Shown here piece after piece: positions 7,853 through 15,662 of a DNA stretch of 44,745 nucleotides. Each line of letters starts with the position of its first letter. Position 1 is the stretch's first letter. Origin of the DNA: Planctomycetes bacterium RIFCSPLOWO2_12_38_17 (GTDB taxonomy: Bacteria > Planctomycetota > Brocadiia > Brocadiales > Brocadiaceae). A program made the translations under genes and the position numbers. Below the pieces are notes generated by a model, which worked only from the letters and a program-made list of their open reading frames with translations, was not told the DNA's origin and made no database searches. The stretch is taken from assembly GCA_001830285.1 (NCBI GenBank), contig MHYY01000056.1, positions 1 to 44,745 of the forward strand, given 5' to 3'.

Positions 7853-8245
7853 ATGCAAACATCACAAAAATCGCCAGGTAAGGCATCTCCAACAAAAAGG
7901 CAACTCATTGTTATCTTCTTTTTAGCCACAATATTGTTTATTGGTATTATAATAAAAACAGGGATAGATTATCACTGGTGGCTGCCAGAAACAGAGATTG
8001 CAAGCGACCTTAGTCCTGAATACTTAAAAGTTAAGCTTGATATAAACAAAGCGCCGTGGTATGAATTGATGTTGTTGCCAAAGCTAGGCGAGGCAAAGGC
8101 GAAGGCTATAGTGGCATATAGAGAAGAATACGGCGGCTTTAAGACGATGGATGAGCTTTCCAATGTCAAAGGTATCGGTTCATCCATTATTGAAGCAATA
8201 AAGGATTATATAAAGATAGGGACTGGAACAGCCGATGGAAAATAA
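7853..8245 (+). CDS. ComEA-like helix-hairpin-helix protein
   Basis: 130 aa from the ATG at 7853; the frame is open from 7784 but that would lie within the -35/-10 promoter. One membrane anchor near the N-terminus (LIVIFFLATILFIGIIIKT) is followed by a helix-hairpin-helix domain with KLDINKAPWYELMLLPKLGEA and later FKTMDELSNVKGIGSSIIE, the ComEA arrangement. ComEA proteins bind double-stranded DNA outside the cytoplasmic membrane during natural transformation. No other competence gene is adjacent. The stop overlaps the start of the PerM gene by 11 bp, so the two are cotranslated. Confidence 0.8.
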   Translation: MQTSQKSPGKASPTKRQLIVIFFLATILFIGIIIKTGIDYHWWLPETEIASDLSPEYLKVKLDINKAPWYELMLLPKLGEAKAKAIVAYREEYGGFKTMDELSNVKGIGSSIIEAIKDYIKIGTGTADGK

Positions 8246-9509
8246 ACAAAAAATACTTGAAAATCTGTGGGTACGGGTAATCATCATAGGATTTTCCATC
8301 GCTGCCTTTTTCACTTTATGTTACTTTCTGAGAGGAACGCTTATATCGTTCTTCATGGCATTTTTTATAGCATACATATTTAATCCGGTAGTTAACTTCT
8401 TCGAGAATAGACACTGTCCCTTTTCACAAAGACATATACACCGTGGTTTTGGAATTTCTTTTATTATTATTGCCGTTCTTCTTGCAACTGGTGGATTTCT
8501 AACTTACGCGATCCCAAAAACTACAGCCGGATTCCAGCAGGTTATCGGTAAAGTTAAAGAGCAGTACCCGAAGTACCAGATAATAATAGATTCATGGATT
8601 GCAAAGTACGGAAAAACAGAATTCCTCAAACCAATCAATATTTTATTAAAAGAACAAATCGAACCTATCCTGAATCGTGATAAGGAAAAACAAGGACATC
8701 CAGACACATTCCCTGAAAAATCAACTGTAACAGACAAACGGAGTAGCGAACTAGACATTCCTACCCGAAGCGCAGACAGTGAAAAAACAACTCAATTACA
8801 AAAGATAAATCTTATCGAATTACTGGGAAGATTTAAAACCTATGTTCCGCATGCAATTGGTTTTTCTATAAGCATTATCAAAAATATTTTTTACAATACC
8901 TTTGGTTTCATTGGTATTTTGGCAAACTTTATTATTTTTGGTATAGTCTCAATCTATTTATTACTAGATTTCAACATCGTTGCCCGCAAGATTAAAGACT
9001 TCTTTCCTTCACCAAACAGGGAAAACTCACTAAGAATTCTATCCAAAGTAAATGATAACCTGCGATATTTTCTCAGGGGGCAGCTTATTATCTGCCTTAT
9101 ACTTTCCTTTATTTACAGTATTGGGTTAATAATCTCAGACATTCCCTTATCATTTCTCATAGGTTTTATAGCTGGATTCGGAAATCTTATCCCTTACGTT
9201 GGCACAGGAACTGGAATTTTACTTGCCTCCACCCTTGCGCTGTTACAATACCACGATATCAAACATATCATTTATATCTGCATAACTTTTGGCATTGGAC
9301 AAATACTCGAAGGTTTATTGATAACTCCCAAAATTATGGGAAAGGGGCTGGGACTGAGCCCTGTAATGGTAATTCTTTCCATCCTGATTTGCAGTCAGCT
9401 TCTCGGGTTTTTGGGGTTACTGTTAGCCGTACCAATTGCCTCCACGGTAAAAGTCCTTATAGATGAATTACTTCTCAGATATAAATCCTCGCAGTACTAT
9501 AAAGGCTGA
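8235..9509 (+). CDS. AI-2E family (PerM/TqsA-like) transporter
   Basis: 424 aa inner-membrane protein. Hydrophobic N-terminal segments (VIIIGFSIAAFFTLCYF and ISFFMAFFIAYIFNPVV) precede a soluble region, then several more membrane helices including the C-terminal FGNLIPYVGTGTGILLA and SILICSQLLGFLGLLLAVP motifs, typical of AI-2E transporters. Members export signalling molecules or ions; the substrate here is unknown. A hydrophilic block of roughly 50 residues rich in K, E, S and T (about residues 140-190) makes it longer than the usual ~350-aa family member. The gene overlaps the preceding one and is 6 bp from uvrB. Confidence 0.88.
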   Translation: MENKQKILENLWVRVIIIGFSIAAFFTLCYFLRGTLISFFMAFFIAYIFNPVVNFFENRHCPFSQRHIHRGFGISFIIIAVLLATGGFLTYAIPKTTAGFQQVIGKVKEQYPKYQIIIDSWIAKYGKTEFLKPINILLKEQIEPILNRDKEKQGHPDTFPEKSTVTDKRSSELDIPTRSADSEKTTQLQKINLIELLGRFKTYVPHAIGFSISIIKNIFYNTFGFIGILANFIIFGIVSIYLLLDFNIVARKIKDFFPSPNRENSLRILSKVNDNLRYFLRGQLIICLILSFIYSIGLIISDIPLSFLIGFIAGFGNLIPYVGTGTGILLASTLALLQYHDIKHIIYICITFGIGQILEGLLITPKIMGKGLGLSPVMVILSILICSQLLGFLGLLLAVPIASTVKVLIDELLLRYKSSQYYKG

Positions 9510-9515
9510 GATCGT

Positions 9516-11555
9516 ATGTCAATCTTCAAATTAATCTCATCCTTTAAACCACAGGGCGATCAGCCGCGTGCAATACAACAATTAGTTGATGATTATAGGA
9601 ACAACATAAATTACCAGACTTTACTGGGTGTTACAGGTTCCGGCAAGACGTTTACGATGGCAAACGTCATTGAAGCGCTGGGAAAAGCAACCCTTGTTAT
9701 GACCCACAACAAGACCCTTGCCGCACAGCTCTACAGTGAATTCAAGAGTTTTTTCCCTGAAAATGCCGTCGGATATTTTATAAGCTATTACGACTACTAT
9801 CAGCCTGAGGCATACATCCCGCAACGAGATATCTATATCGAAAAAGAGGCTACAATTAATCAGGAAATTGACCGCCTGCGTCTTGCGGCAACCAGCAATC
9901 TTATGTCACGAAAAGATGTTATAATTGTTGCCAGTGTTTCATGTATTTATGGGCTGGGTTCACCGGAAGAATATATGGAAATGTACGTACATATTCGCAA
10001 AGGCGATGTTATAGCACGCAACAAACTCCTCCGAAAACTTGTAAGCATTCAATATGAACGTAGCGATATAAATTTTGTCCGCGGTACACTACGAGCACGC
10101 GGAGACGTGATAGAAGTATTTCCAGCCTACGAAGAGTTTGCATATCGCATAGAATTGTTTGGAGATGAAGTTGAAAAAATTTCCATAATCAAACCCACGA
10201 CGGGTAATTCCATGCAGGAAGTAAATGAGGTATCAATTTTCCCCGCCAAACACTTTGTCATGCCCGAAGGGAAAATTGAAGGTGTGGTTAAATCTATTGA
10301 ATATGAATTAAATGATAGGCTTAAAGAATTAAGGTCAAAAAATAAATTCCTGGAAGCCCAACGACTAGAGGCACGGACACGCTATGATATGGAGATGCTG
10401 CTTGAAATTGGTTATTGTCATGGTATTGAAAACTATTCAAGGCATCTGAGCGGCCGTGCGCCCGGAGAACCGCCGTACACCCTTTTTGACTATTTTCCAA
10501 AGGATATTTTTCTCATTGTTGATGAATCCCACGTTTCAATTCCACAGATTGCCGGCATGTACAATGGAGACCGTGCGCGTAAAGAGACTCTGGTCGAATA
10601 TGGTTTTCGTTTACCGTCGGCACTCGATAATCGCCCATTAAGGTTCGACGAATGGGAATCTCGTATTAATCAAATACTTTTCGTTTCTGCCACGCCGGGC
10701 CCTTATGAATTGAGAAAATGCAATGGTATGATAGTTGAGCAAATCATACGTCCAACAGGCCTTGTTGACCCAATTATACACGTTAGACCAGCCAAAACAC
10801 AGGTAGAAGACTTGCTGAAACAAATCAAGAAACGTGTACAGAAAGAAGAACGCGTGCTTGTAACCACACTAACCAAAAAACTTTCAGAAGACCTGAGTGA
10901 ATACGTCAAAGAAGAAGGGTTAAAATGCATGTACCTCCATTCTGAAATAAATGCTATTGAAAGGGTAACTATTCTAAGAGACCTGAGAATGGGAAAGTTT
11001 GATGTCCTTGTCGGCGTTAATCTCCTCAGGGAAGGACTGGATTTACCAGAGGTATCGCTGGTAGCCATTCTGGACGCAGATAAGGAAGGATTTTTGCGCT
11101 CTGAAACCTCGTTAATACAAACTATAGGAAGGACAGCCAGAAACGTAAATGCCGAGGTTGTTTTGTATGCAGACAAAATTACGAATTCAATGAAAAGGGC
11201 AATTGACGAAACAAATCGCCGCAGAGAAATTCAAATAGAATATAATAAGAAACACAATATTACACCAACCACCATACGCAAAGAAATCAAGAAAGGTATC
11301 GAAGATGAGGTCTCTTCACATAGAATCGTTTATGAAACTGTCGCCGAAAGCGAAGAGGAATATATTACTCAGGAATACGTAAACGAATTGGAAGAAGAAA
11401 TGCTAAAAGCCGCGGAGGCATTGGAGTTTGAACGGGCAGCAGAATTAAGGGATAAAATACAACTTATACAAGCAAAATATGGTGTAAACAAAAACAATTT
11501 ATCCCGCAGTAATATTGCGGTAAAGAACAAAGTTAAGACAAAGAATAGGAAATAA
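9516..11555 (+). CDS. uvrB: excinuclease ABC subunit B
   Basis: 679 aa, normal length. Damage-verification helicase-like subunit of UvrABC nucleotide excision repair. Walker A is [10 protein letters not shown] near residue 38, the beta-hairpin region contains [10 protein letters not shown], helicase motifs include [15 protein letters not shown] and the late QTIGRTARN, and a C-terminal UVR domain ([21 protein letters not shown]) interacts with UvrC. It follows the PerM gene by 6 bp and appears to be the last gene of that transcription unit; a lysine-rich tail ends the protein. uvrA and uvrC are not in the window. Confidence 0.98.
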   Translation: MSIFKLISSFKPQGDQPRAIQQLVDDYRNNINYQTLLGVTGSGKTFTMANVIEALGKATLVMTHNKTLAAQLYSEFKSFFPENAVGYFISYYDYYQPEAYIPQRDIYIEKEATINQEIDRLRLAATSNLMSRKDVIIVASVSCIYGLGSPEEYMEMYVHIRKGDVIARNKLLRKLVSIQYERSDINFVRGTLRARGDVIEVFPAYEEFAYRIELFGDEVEKISIIKPTTGNSMQEVNEVSIFPAKHFVMPEGKIEGVVKSIEYELNDRLKELRSKNKFLEAQRLEARTRYDMEMLLEIGYCHGIENYSRHLSGRAPGEPPYTLFDYFPKDIFLIVDESHVSIPQIAGMYNGDRARKETLVEYGFRLPSALDNRPLRFDEWESRINQILFVSATPGPYELRKCNGMIVEQIIRPTGLVDPIIHVRPAKTQVEDLLKQIKKRVQKEERVLVTTLTKKLSEDLSEYVKEEGLKCMYLHSEINAIERVTILRDLRMGKFDVLVGVNLLREGLDLPEVSLVAILDADKEGFLRSETSLIQTIGRTARNVNAEVVLYADKITNSMKRAIDETNRRREIQIEYNKKHNITPTTIRKEIKKGIEDEVSSHRIVYETVAESEEEYITQEYVNELEEEMLKAAEALEFERAAELRDKIQLIQAKYGVNKNNLSRSNIAVKNKVKTKNRK

Positions 11556-11678
11556 ACCATATGCGAAATTATGTTTCCAGATATTTAATTTCTTTATCTA
11601 TTTACAATTCCCTGTATAATATTCCGCACAAAATCAAGAACTATTATATTGCACGATAACTATTGAAAGGAAGCTCAA

Positions 11679-12074
11679 ATGTATATTGAAGTAATGTCTT
11701 TATGTGACGCCGCAACCGAAGCCCAGGGCAAGCTAAATATACTTGGCACATTCGACACTATCTTCTCCCAGAAATTACCCGCAGTGTGTTCCCACTGCGC
11801 AGTGGCGCTGAGAGTAAGATTCAGCCGCATAGAAAAAGGGGAGCATAAAATAAAACTCAATCTGGTGGACGAAGACGGTAAGCCGATTCTGCCAAGTCTT
11901 GAAACTTCACCAAAGGTTGACTTCCCTGCTGATTTTGATTCAGGCGTAATGAACCTTGTCCTTCAAATCCAGGGATTGAAACTGGAGAAATTCGGAAGAT
12001 ACTCACTCGACCTTGCCATTGACGGGAGGCAGGAGGCGTCGCTCCCGCTCTATTTAAGACAATCTCAGACATAA
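11679..12074 (+). CDS. DUF6941 family protein
   Basis: 131 aa soluble protein. The N-terminus YIEVMSLCDAATEAQGKLNI and the following LGTFDTIF are characteristic of a conserved bacterial family of unknown function (DUF6941), small beta-rich proteins. An AAAGGAAG ribosome-binding site precedes the ATG, and a TATAAT hexamer at 11615-11620 may be its promoter, so it is probably transcribed separately from uvrB. No catalytic residues can be named. The intergenic stretch after it is short and faces the convergent DUF456 gene. Confidence 0.75.
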   Translation: MYIEVMSLCDAATEAQGKLNILGTFDTIFSQKLPAVCSHCAVALRVRFSRIEKGEHKIKLNLVDEDGKPILPSLETSPKVDFPADFDSGVMNLVLQIQGLKLEKFGRYSLDLAIDGRQEASLPLYLRQSQT

Positions 12075-12175
12075 TAAAATAGCAGACGACTAAATAATAC
12101 ACTCTTAAAGTTATTGTCGGACAGCGTCCACTGCATATTAAATTTGAAAAATTCCTTTTGGTCTTTGGAATTCTC

Positions 12176-12667
12176 CTACGCAAACACCTTCCAGATAAAT
12201 ACGATAATCATCGCCAAACCCACGACGAATTTTAATATCGAACCACCGAGAAAGCCTACAAAATTACCCAAACCAGATTTTAAAGCCCCCTTGTAACCCT
12301 TACCACCAATAAATTCAAAGACAATAGTACCAATAACAGGTCCGAGTATCAAACCAATAGGACCTCCTGTATAAAATCCAACGCCTGTACCAACAACTGA
12401 ACCAATAATTCCCCACTTCGTAGCGCCAAACTTTTTTGCGCCATATACATTGCCAATATTTTCAAGCACAATTGAAAAGATTGTAAGTAATGCAAATATC
12501 AACAATACAACCCATGTAATCTTCTCAAAATGAGTAAATATGGCATAGATAAAAGAACCAAGCCAGATAAGTGGAATGCTTGGTATTATAGGAACTATTA
12601 TCCCTGCCATCCCTGCCGTCATGATAATGATTGATATTGCAAATAAAATAATCTCCCAGATTCCCAT
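12176..12667 (-). CDS. DUF456 family membrane protein
   Basis: 163 aa, strongly hydrophobic with glycine-rich helices. The pattern of two N-terminal helices (IILFAISIIIMTAGMAGIIV, then IPLIWLGSFIYAIF), a VVGTGVGFYTGGPIGLILGP glycine-zipper region and a final helix is that of DUF456 proteins, whose function is unknown. The start codon lies about 28 bp from the left direct repeat of the integrated element, so its upstream region was probably changed by the insertion; the native neighbour on the other side would be the SemiSWEET gene at 22837. Confidence 0.8.
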   Translation of the reverse strand: MGIWEIILFAISIIIMTAGMAGIIVPIIPSIPLIWLGSFIYAIFTHFEKITWVVLLIFALLTIFSIVLENIGNVYGAKKFGATKWGIIGSVVGTGVGFYTGGPIGLILGPVIGTIVFEFIGGKGYKGALKSGLGNFVGFLGGSILKFVVGLAMIIVFIWKVFA

Positions 12668-12695
12668 GTTTTGTTTACCTATAAATTCTAAGTAT

Positions 12696-12717
12696 TAAAT
12701 TATAAAATGAAATTTTT
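12696..12717 (+). repeat. left direct repeat, candidate attL
   Basis: Begins TAAATTATAAAATGAA and ends with five T. Matches 22738-22759 at 21 of 22 positions (A versus G at the 17th base). It is AT-rich, so chance similarity is more likely than for a GC-balanced sequence, but its position next to the integrase supports the att role. Confidence 0.6.
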
Positions 12718-13250
12718 AAAGCTTTCTTATCTGTTTTAGTCTTTTGTATTTTAGTTTGATTTGTTAGAATAATCAAGGTGTTTCAGGTATTTCTATTTCT
12801 TACGTGTTTTTATGTATTGCGATGCTTTCTTATTCAGTGTACGACGTAGGCACGACACAAATAGGAGGGGGGAGGGGAATTTTCCAGACCCCATCATGCT
12901 ATATATTAGACTCATTTTTGGACGCAACATGTTTTTTGGAAATTGACCTTTCACATACCTCGATAAGCTCAGTACGGATTTTAGGGAAATGTTTTATTTC
13001 TGAAAAAACTACCCATTAAAACAGCGTTTTAAGCGTCTGGAAGCGACTCTGAATGTGCCGAAAGGGTTTGGGTCGTTTGAAGCTTGTCCGAGTGTTGAAA
13101 ACACGTGTTTAGCTAGGGTTTTAAGGGATTATTTTTGTTTTTAAAGGGTACTTTGGGGATAAGCTAAGAGAGTTGTTTTTGATTAAGTTGACTTGACAAA
13201 CAGATTATAGTTGATAGTATATACTAAGTATATACACGTTATCCTGAATT
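12718..13250. other. 533-bp left end of the element without a supported gene
   Basis: No open frame with a ribosome-binding site and recognisable product. Positions 13026-13140 read as a short protein-like frame (containing NVPKGFGSFEACPSVENT) without a start, perhaps a gene fragment. The end of the stretch holds the brnT promoter region: TTGACA at 13193-13198 with TATATA at 13218-13223. Confidence 0.45.
13217..13235. promoter_or_regulatory. palindromic operator in front of brnT
   Basis: GTATATACT-A-AGTATATAC, a perfect 9+1+9 palindrome, covers the probable -10 element and ends 15 bp before the brnT start codon. BrnA antitoxins and BrnT-BrnA complexes are known to repress their own promoter, so this is the expected binding site. 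Confidence 0.6.
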
Positions 13251-13574
13251 ATGGACATACTATCTAATCTTAATGGCTTTGACTGGGATGAGGGTAATAT
13301 TATCAAGAATTGGGAAAAGCATGGTGTTGCTCATGTTGAGTGTGAGGAAGTATTCTTTAATGAGCCTTTGGTTGTAAAGAAAGATGATCCCCATTCTAAA
13401 ACTGAGACACGTTATTATGTGCTTGGCAGGACAAACAGTAATAGATTGTTATTTCTGGTGTTTGCTATAAGGGGTAATAGGATAAGGGTTATATCTGCAA
13501 GGGATATGAATATGAAGGAGAGGGAAATATATGAGCAAGTTGAAAGAGATACCGAGATTCAAGACAGAGGATGA
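13251..13574 (+). CDS. brnT: BrnT-family toxin
   Basis: 107 aa. BrnT toxins are RelE-fold ribonucleases that inhibit translation. The family pattern is clear: FDWDEGNIIKNWEKHGV at the N-terminus, then AHVECEEVFFNEPLVV, RYYVLGRTNSNRLLFLVFAIR and RVISARDMNMKEREIYE near the end. The gene comes first, toxin before antitoxin, as usual for brnTA, and overlaps brnA by 44 bp. The ribosome-binding site is poor, which may keep toxin translation low. The upstream palindrome at 13217-13235 suggests autorepression. First gene of the integrated element. Confidence 0.9.
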   Translation: MDILSNLNGFDWDEGNIIKNWEKHGVAHVECEEVFFNEPLVVKKDDPHSKTETRYYVLGRTNSNRLLFLVFAIRGNRIRVISARDMNMKEREIYEQVERDTEIQDRG

Positions 13575-13809
13575 GGAAAGGGAATTCTGGTCAAGACATG
13601 ATTCTGCTGAATACGTGGATTATACAAGGGGGAAAAGGGTGTTATTATCAAACTTGAAACCGTCCACGAAAACAATATCAATTCGATTGTCAGAACCGCT
13701 TCTTGAGAGGCTGAAGGCATTGGCTAACAAAAAAGACGTTCCTTACCAATCTCTTATAAAGATGTTTCTGTCTGAGAGGGTAGAAAAGGAACTGGTGCAT
13801 AAAGAATAA
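13531..13809 (+). CDS. brnA: BrnA-family antitoxin
   Basis: 92 aa. CopG/ribbon-helix-helix antitoxin expected to neutralise BrnT and repress the operon. The N-terminal part FKTEDEEREFWSRHDSAEYVDY is the toxin-binding BrnA signature; the C-terminal part KTISIRLSEPLLERLKALANKKDVPYQSLIKMFLSERV is a ribbon-helix-helix DNA-binding domain. GGAGAG precedes the ATG. The long overlap with brnT couples their translation. Confidence 0.9.
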   Translation: MSKLKEIPRFKTEDEEREFWSRHDSAEYVDYTRGKRVLLSNLKPSTKTISIRLSEPLLERLKALANKKDVPYQSLIKMFLSERVEKELVHKE

Positions 13810-13819
13810 TGGTTAATTA

Positions 13820-13855
13820 AAATAACCTGTATTGAGTGTACCGAAATAACCTGTA
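13820..13855 (+). repeat. two direct copies of AAATAACCTGTA
   Basis: Copies at 13820-13831 and 13844-13855, 24 nt apart, directly after brnA. A related AGTAACCTG follows the next gene (near 14769). Role unknown; spacing of about two helical turns would suit a DNA-binding protein. Confidence 0.4.
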
Positions 13856-13913
13856 ATGGTCGTGTCATTATGGAGATTGATATTATGGGTGCAGATATGC
13901 ACTCATACATAAA

Positions 13914-13956
13914 GGCTGGCTATGGAAGACATGACCTTCTGTAGTTAGCCTTTTTT
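13914..13956 (+). terminator. hairpin-T6 leader 1
   Basis: GGCTGGCTATGGAAG (13914-13928) pairs along all 15 positions, with four G-U wobbles, with CTTCTGTAGTTAGCC (13936-13950) around a 7-nt loop; TTTTTT follows at 13951-13956. It has the form of an intrinsic terminator. It is followed by TTAGGAG and the next gene starts at about 14002, so the transcript of that gene would pass through it. Confidence 0.8.
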
Positions 13957-14001
13957 GCTTTTAGGAGCGTTAATTGATGACTACAAAGAAAGTAGACTAC
14001 A

Positions 14002-14778
14002 ATGGGAATGAAGAAAATGAGAATTAAATTAAGCGGGTGGCAAAGGATTGGGATTGTTTTGAACGCAATATATTTGATAATAATAATTTTTATTGCATGG
14101 AACAATTGGCCTATGCCTCTGCCAAACCTAAAATTAGTAACAGACCCCAACCTTATCAAGCAACTTGATAGAACAGAACCAATAGACCTATTGCAAGGAC
14201 AAGGACCGACAAAGGGGGATATTTTCGATCAAATAGCAGAGAAACCCCTGCCTAATCCTAACGATATAATAGTATTGCCAAACCAAGGGCAACCAAGAGA
14301 TTTGTTTTTAGAGGCAAACCTGCAGTATAAAAAAGCATTGAGAATAGAACGCTTAAAAATTATTGGCGTTGCTTTTATGGCATGGATAATACCATCGGCA
14401 AGTGTGTATTTATTGGGCTTCTCTATAAGCAAATCAAAAAAGTTTTTTAAAAACATAAGAGTGGGGATTATTCTTATCTTTGTGGGGATATTCATTCCAA
14501 CATTTTTTTATCCATTTTTAAAACCTATACCTATAAATGAGTTAGGTAAGCGAGAGTATATAAAAAGAGAAATGCAAGGTAAAGAAATACATTATAAATT
14601 AAATGAGCTAGAAGTGGTGCTTATAGGAGCAAGATATTATAGCCCACGATTTGCAATTCCTTATAAATATTTTGTTGCTAGTGGAATAGTTTTAGTTTTT
14701 ATAGGAACTGGAATTTGTGTGCTTAACAAAGATAAAAAAACAACTACAACACAAAAGGATAATAGTATAGTAACCTGA
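14002..14778 (+). CDS. unknown four-helix membrane protein
   Basis: 258 aa, not assigned to a family. Predicted helices are around residues 12-35 (WQRIGIVLNAIYLIIIIFIA), 112-138 (LKIIGVAFMAWIIPSASVYL), 148-170 (GIILIFVGIFIPTFFYPFL) and 225-243 (ASGIVLVFIGTGICVL). The loop between helices 1 and 2 is about 75 aa and proline-rich; the C-terminus is short, basic and Thr-rich. The start SGWQRIGIVL resembles N-termini of small membrane proteins common in mobile elements. The start codon is uncertain among 14002 and two nearby ATGs. It stands alone between hairpin 1 and hairpin 2. An exclusion, immunity or toxin-like role is possible but not supported by any motif. Confidence 0.65.
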   Translation: MGMKKMRIKLSGWQRIGIVLNAIYLIIIIFIAWNNWPMPLPNLKLVTDPNLIKQLDRTEPIDLLQGQGPTKGDIFDQIAEKPLPNPNDIIVLPNQGQPRDLFLEANLQYKKALRIERLKIIGVAFMAWIIPSASVYLLGFSISKSKKFFKNIRVGIILIFVGIFIPTFFYPFLKPIPINELGKREYIKREMQGKEIHYKLNELEVVLIGARYYSPRFAIPYKYFVASGIVLVFIGTGICVLNKDKKTTTTQKDNSIVT

Positions 14779-14807
14779 AATAATAGCAATTAAAGAATGG
14801 ATTATTT

Positions 14808-14844
14808 TCCGAAAAGCTGTGACCTTCTGCAAGCAGCCTTTTTT
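14808..14844 (+). terminator. hairpin-T6 element 2, with TCCGAAAAG
   Basis: TCCGAAAAG (14808-14816) runs into a weaker stem (GCTG 14816-14819 with CAGC 14834-14837) and a T6 tract at 14839-14844. Its TGACCTTCTG...GCCTTTTTTG half is clearly related in sequence to leader 1 (13932-13957). Probably terminates the membrane-protein transcript. Confidence 0.6.
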
Positions 14845-14870
14845 GTTTTCGAGAATTATTAAAGATAATC

Positions 14871-15015
14871 TAAGCGCACGCTTAATCTGGTTAAAAGCGA
14901 AGTTAATAGTCTGGTGTCACAAAATGTGATACCATAAAAATGATATTGAATTAAATAAAAAACGGTGATAATATATGTAAAGTAGTTTTACAGTTTTACA
15001 AGTGATAATTTATCA
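14871..15015. promoter_or_regulatory. three palindromes upstream of the AbrB/RelE pair
   Basis: TAAGCG-CA-CGCTTA (14871-14884, perfect), GGTGTCACA-AAA-TGTGATACC (14913-14933, one wobble position) and TGATAA-T-TTATCA (15003-15015, perfect). The last ends 25 bp before the antitoxin start and is the most likely operator for the AbrB-type protein. The others could bind element regulators such as the HTH proteins. Confidence 0.45.
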
Positions 15016-15039
15016 GATAAAAATAAAAGGACTGAAAAT

Positions 15040-15309
15040 ATGAAGACAGCAACAATATCTTATAAAGGACAGGTTGCCATACCAAAAGAGATAAGAGAGG
15101 CTTTACATATCAAGGCTGGGGATCAGGTGACATTTAAGCTAGACAAAGGAAAGATTGTATTAGAACCGACGTTGAGTGTCCCACGTTCACAAGCGTGGTT
15201 CTGGACTCCAGAGGTGCAGGAGAAGCTAAAAAAAGCTGATAAGAATTTCAAGTCGGATAATTTTAAGACTTATGAGATAGACAGGTTTGTTAAGGAACTA
15301 AAGGATTGA
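15040..15309 (+). CDS. AbrB/MazE-type antitoxin
   Basis: 89 aa. The swapped-hairpin AbrB DNA-binding fold is visible at the N-terminus: TISYKGQVAIPKEIREALHI followed by KAGDQVTFKLDKGKIVLEP. The C-terminal half is charged and would bind the toxin. AAAGGAC precedes the ATG. It ends in a TTGA overlap with the next gene, a RelE/ParE-like toxin, forming a compact antitoxin-toxin pair. AbrB-type antitoxins usually repress their own promoter; the palindrome at 15003-15015 is a candidate site. Confidence 0.88.
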   Translation: MKTATISYKGQVAIPKEIREALHIKAGDQVTFKLDKGKIVLEPTLSVPRSQAWFWTPEVQEKLKKADKNFKSDNFKTYEIDRFVKELKD

Positions 15310-15569
15310 GCAAGTATCTTATTGCAATAGAACCTGAATTTTTCCCACAGTATGACAGCCTGCCTAAAGAGATAAAGAAGAAGTTTAAGAAGCAATTAAC
15401 CTATCTAAAAGACAATCCAAAGCACAATTCATTACAGACACATAAACTTGAAGGGACGGACTTTTGGGAGTTTTATGTTGATAAGGGCTACCGGTGCGTC
15501 TTTAAACAAGAGGGTAACGTTTTCAAGCTTTATTTTGTCGGTACACATAAATTGATTGATAGATTTTAA
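15306..15569 (+). CDS. RelE/ParE-superfamily toxin
   Basis: 87 aa from a TTG start that overlaps the antitoxin stop in TTGA. The RelE/ParE fold is suggested by YLIAIEPEFFPQYDSLPKEI, a helix KKFKKQLTYLKDNPKHNSLQ, then KLEGTDFWEFYVDKGYRCVF and the terminal YFVGTHKLIDRF, in which basic and aromatic residues and a late His match mRNA-interferase members. Expected to cut ribosome-bound mRNA. There is no separate ribosome-binding site, so translation depends on the antitoxin gene. Confidence 0.82.
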   Translation: MSKYLIAIEPEFFPQYDSLPKEIKKKFKKQLTYLKDNPKHNSLQTHKLEGTDFWEFYVDKGYRCVFKQEGNVFKLYFVGTHKLIDRF

Positions 15570-15654
15570 TTAAGGGATAGGAAAGCGCATCCGAAAAGAC
15601 GACTCCAACGTCCTGCCCTTAATTCTTACTCTTGGAGAGTCATTTATTGGAGAG
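15569..15654 (+). promoter_or_regulatory. structured leader of the zinc-finger gene
   Basis: ATTAAGGG...AGGA (15569-15582) pairs with TCCT...CCCTTAAT (15611-15623), enclosing TCCGAAAAG (15590-15598). A competing stem is possible: CTCCAA (15603-15608) with TTGGAG at 15632-15637, or with TTGGAG at 15647-15652, which is the ribosome-binding site of the next gene. The two structures share bases and cannot form together. Confidence 0.45.
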
Positions 15655-15662
15655 ATGACAAA

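Noticed and set aside
10703-11176. Long minus-strand open frame opposite uvrB
   Set aside because: A shadow of the uvrB reading frame; the same applies to the other long antisense frames inside strong genes.
12804-13019. 71-codon open frame at the left end of the element
   Set aside because: No ribosome-binding site and low-quality amino-acid composition; no family resemblance.
13026-13140. Protein-like frame without a start
   Set aside because: Could be a gene fragment, but too short and not recognised, so not listed as a pseudogene.
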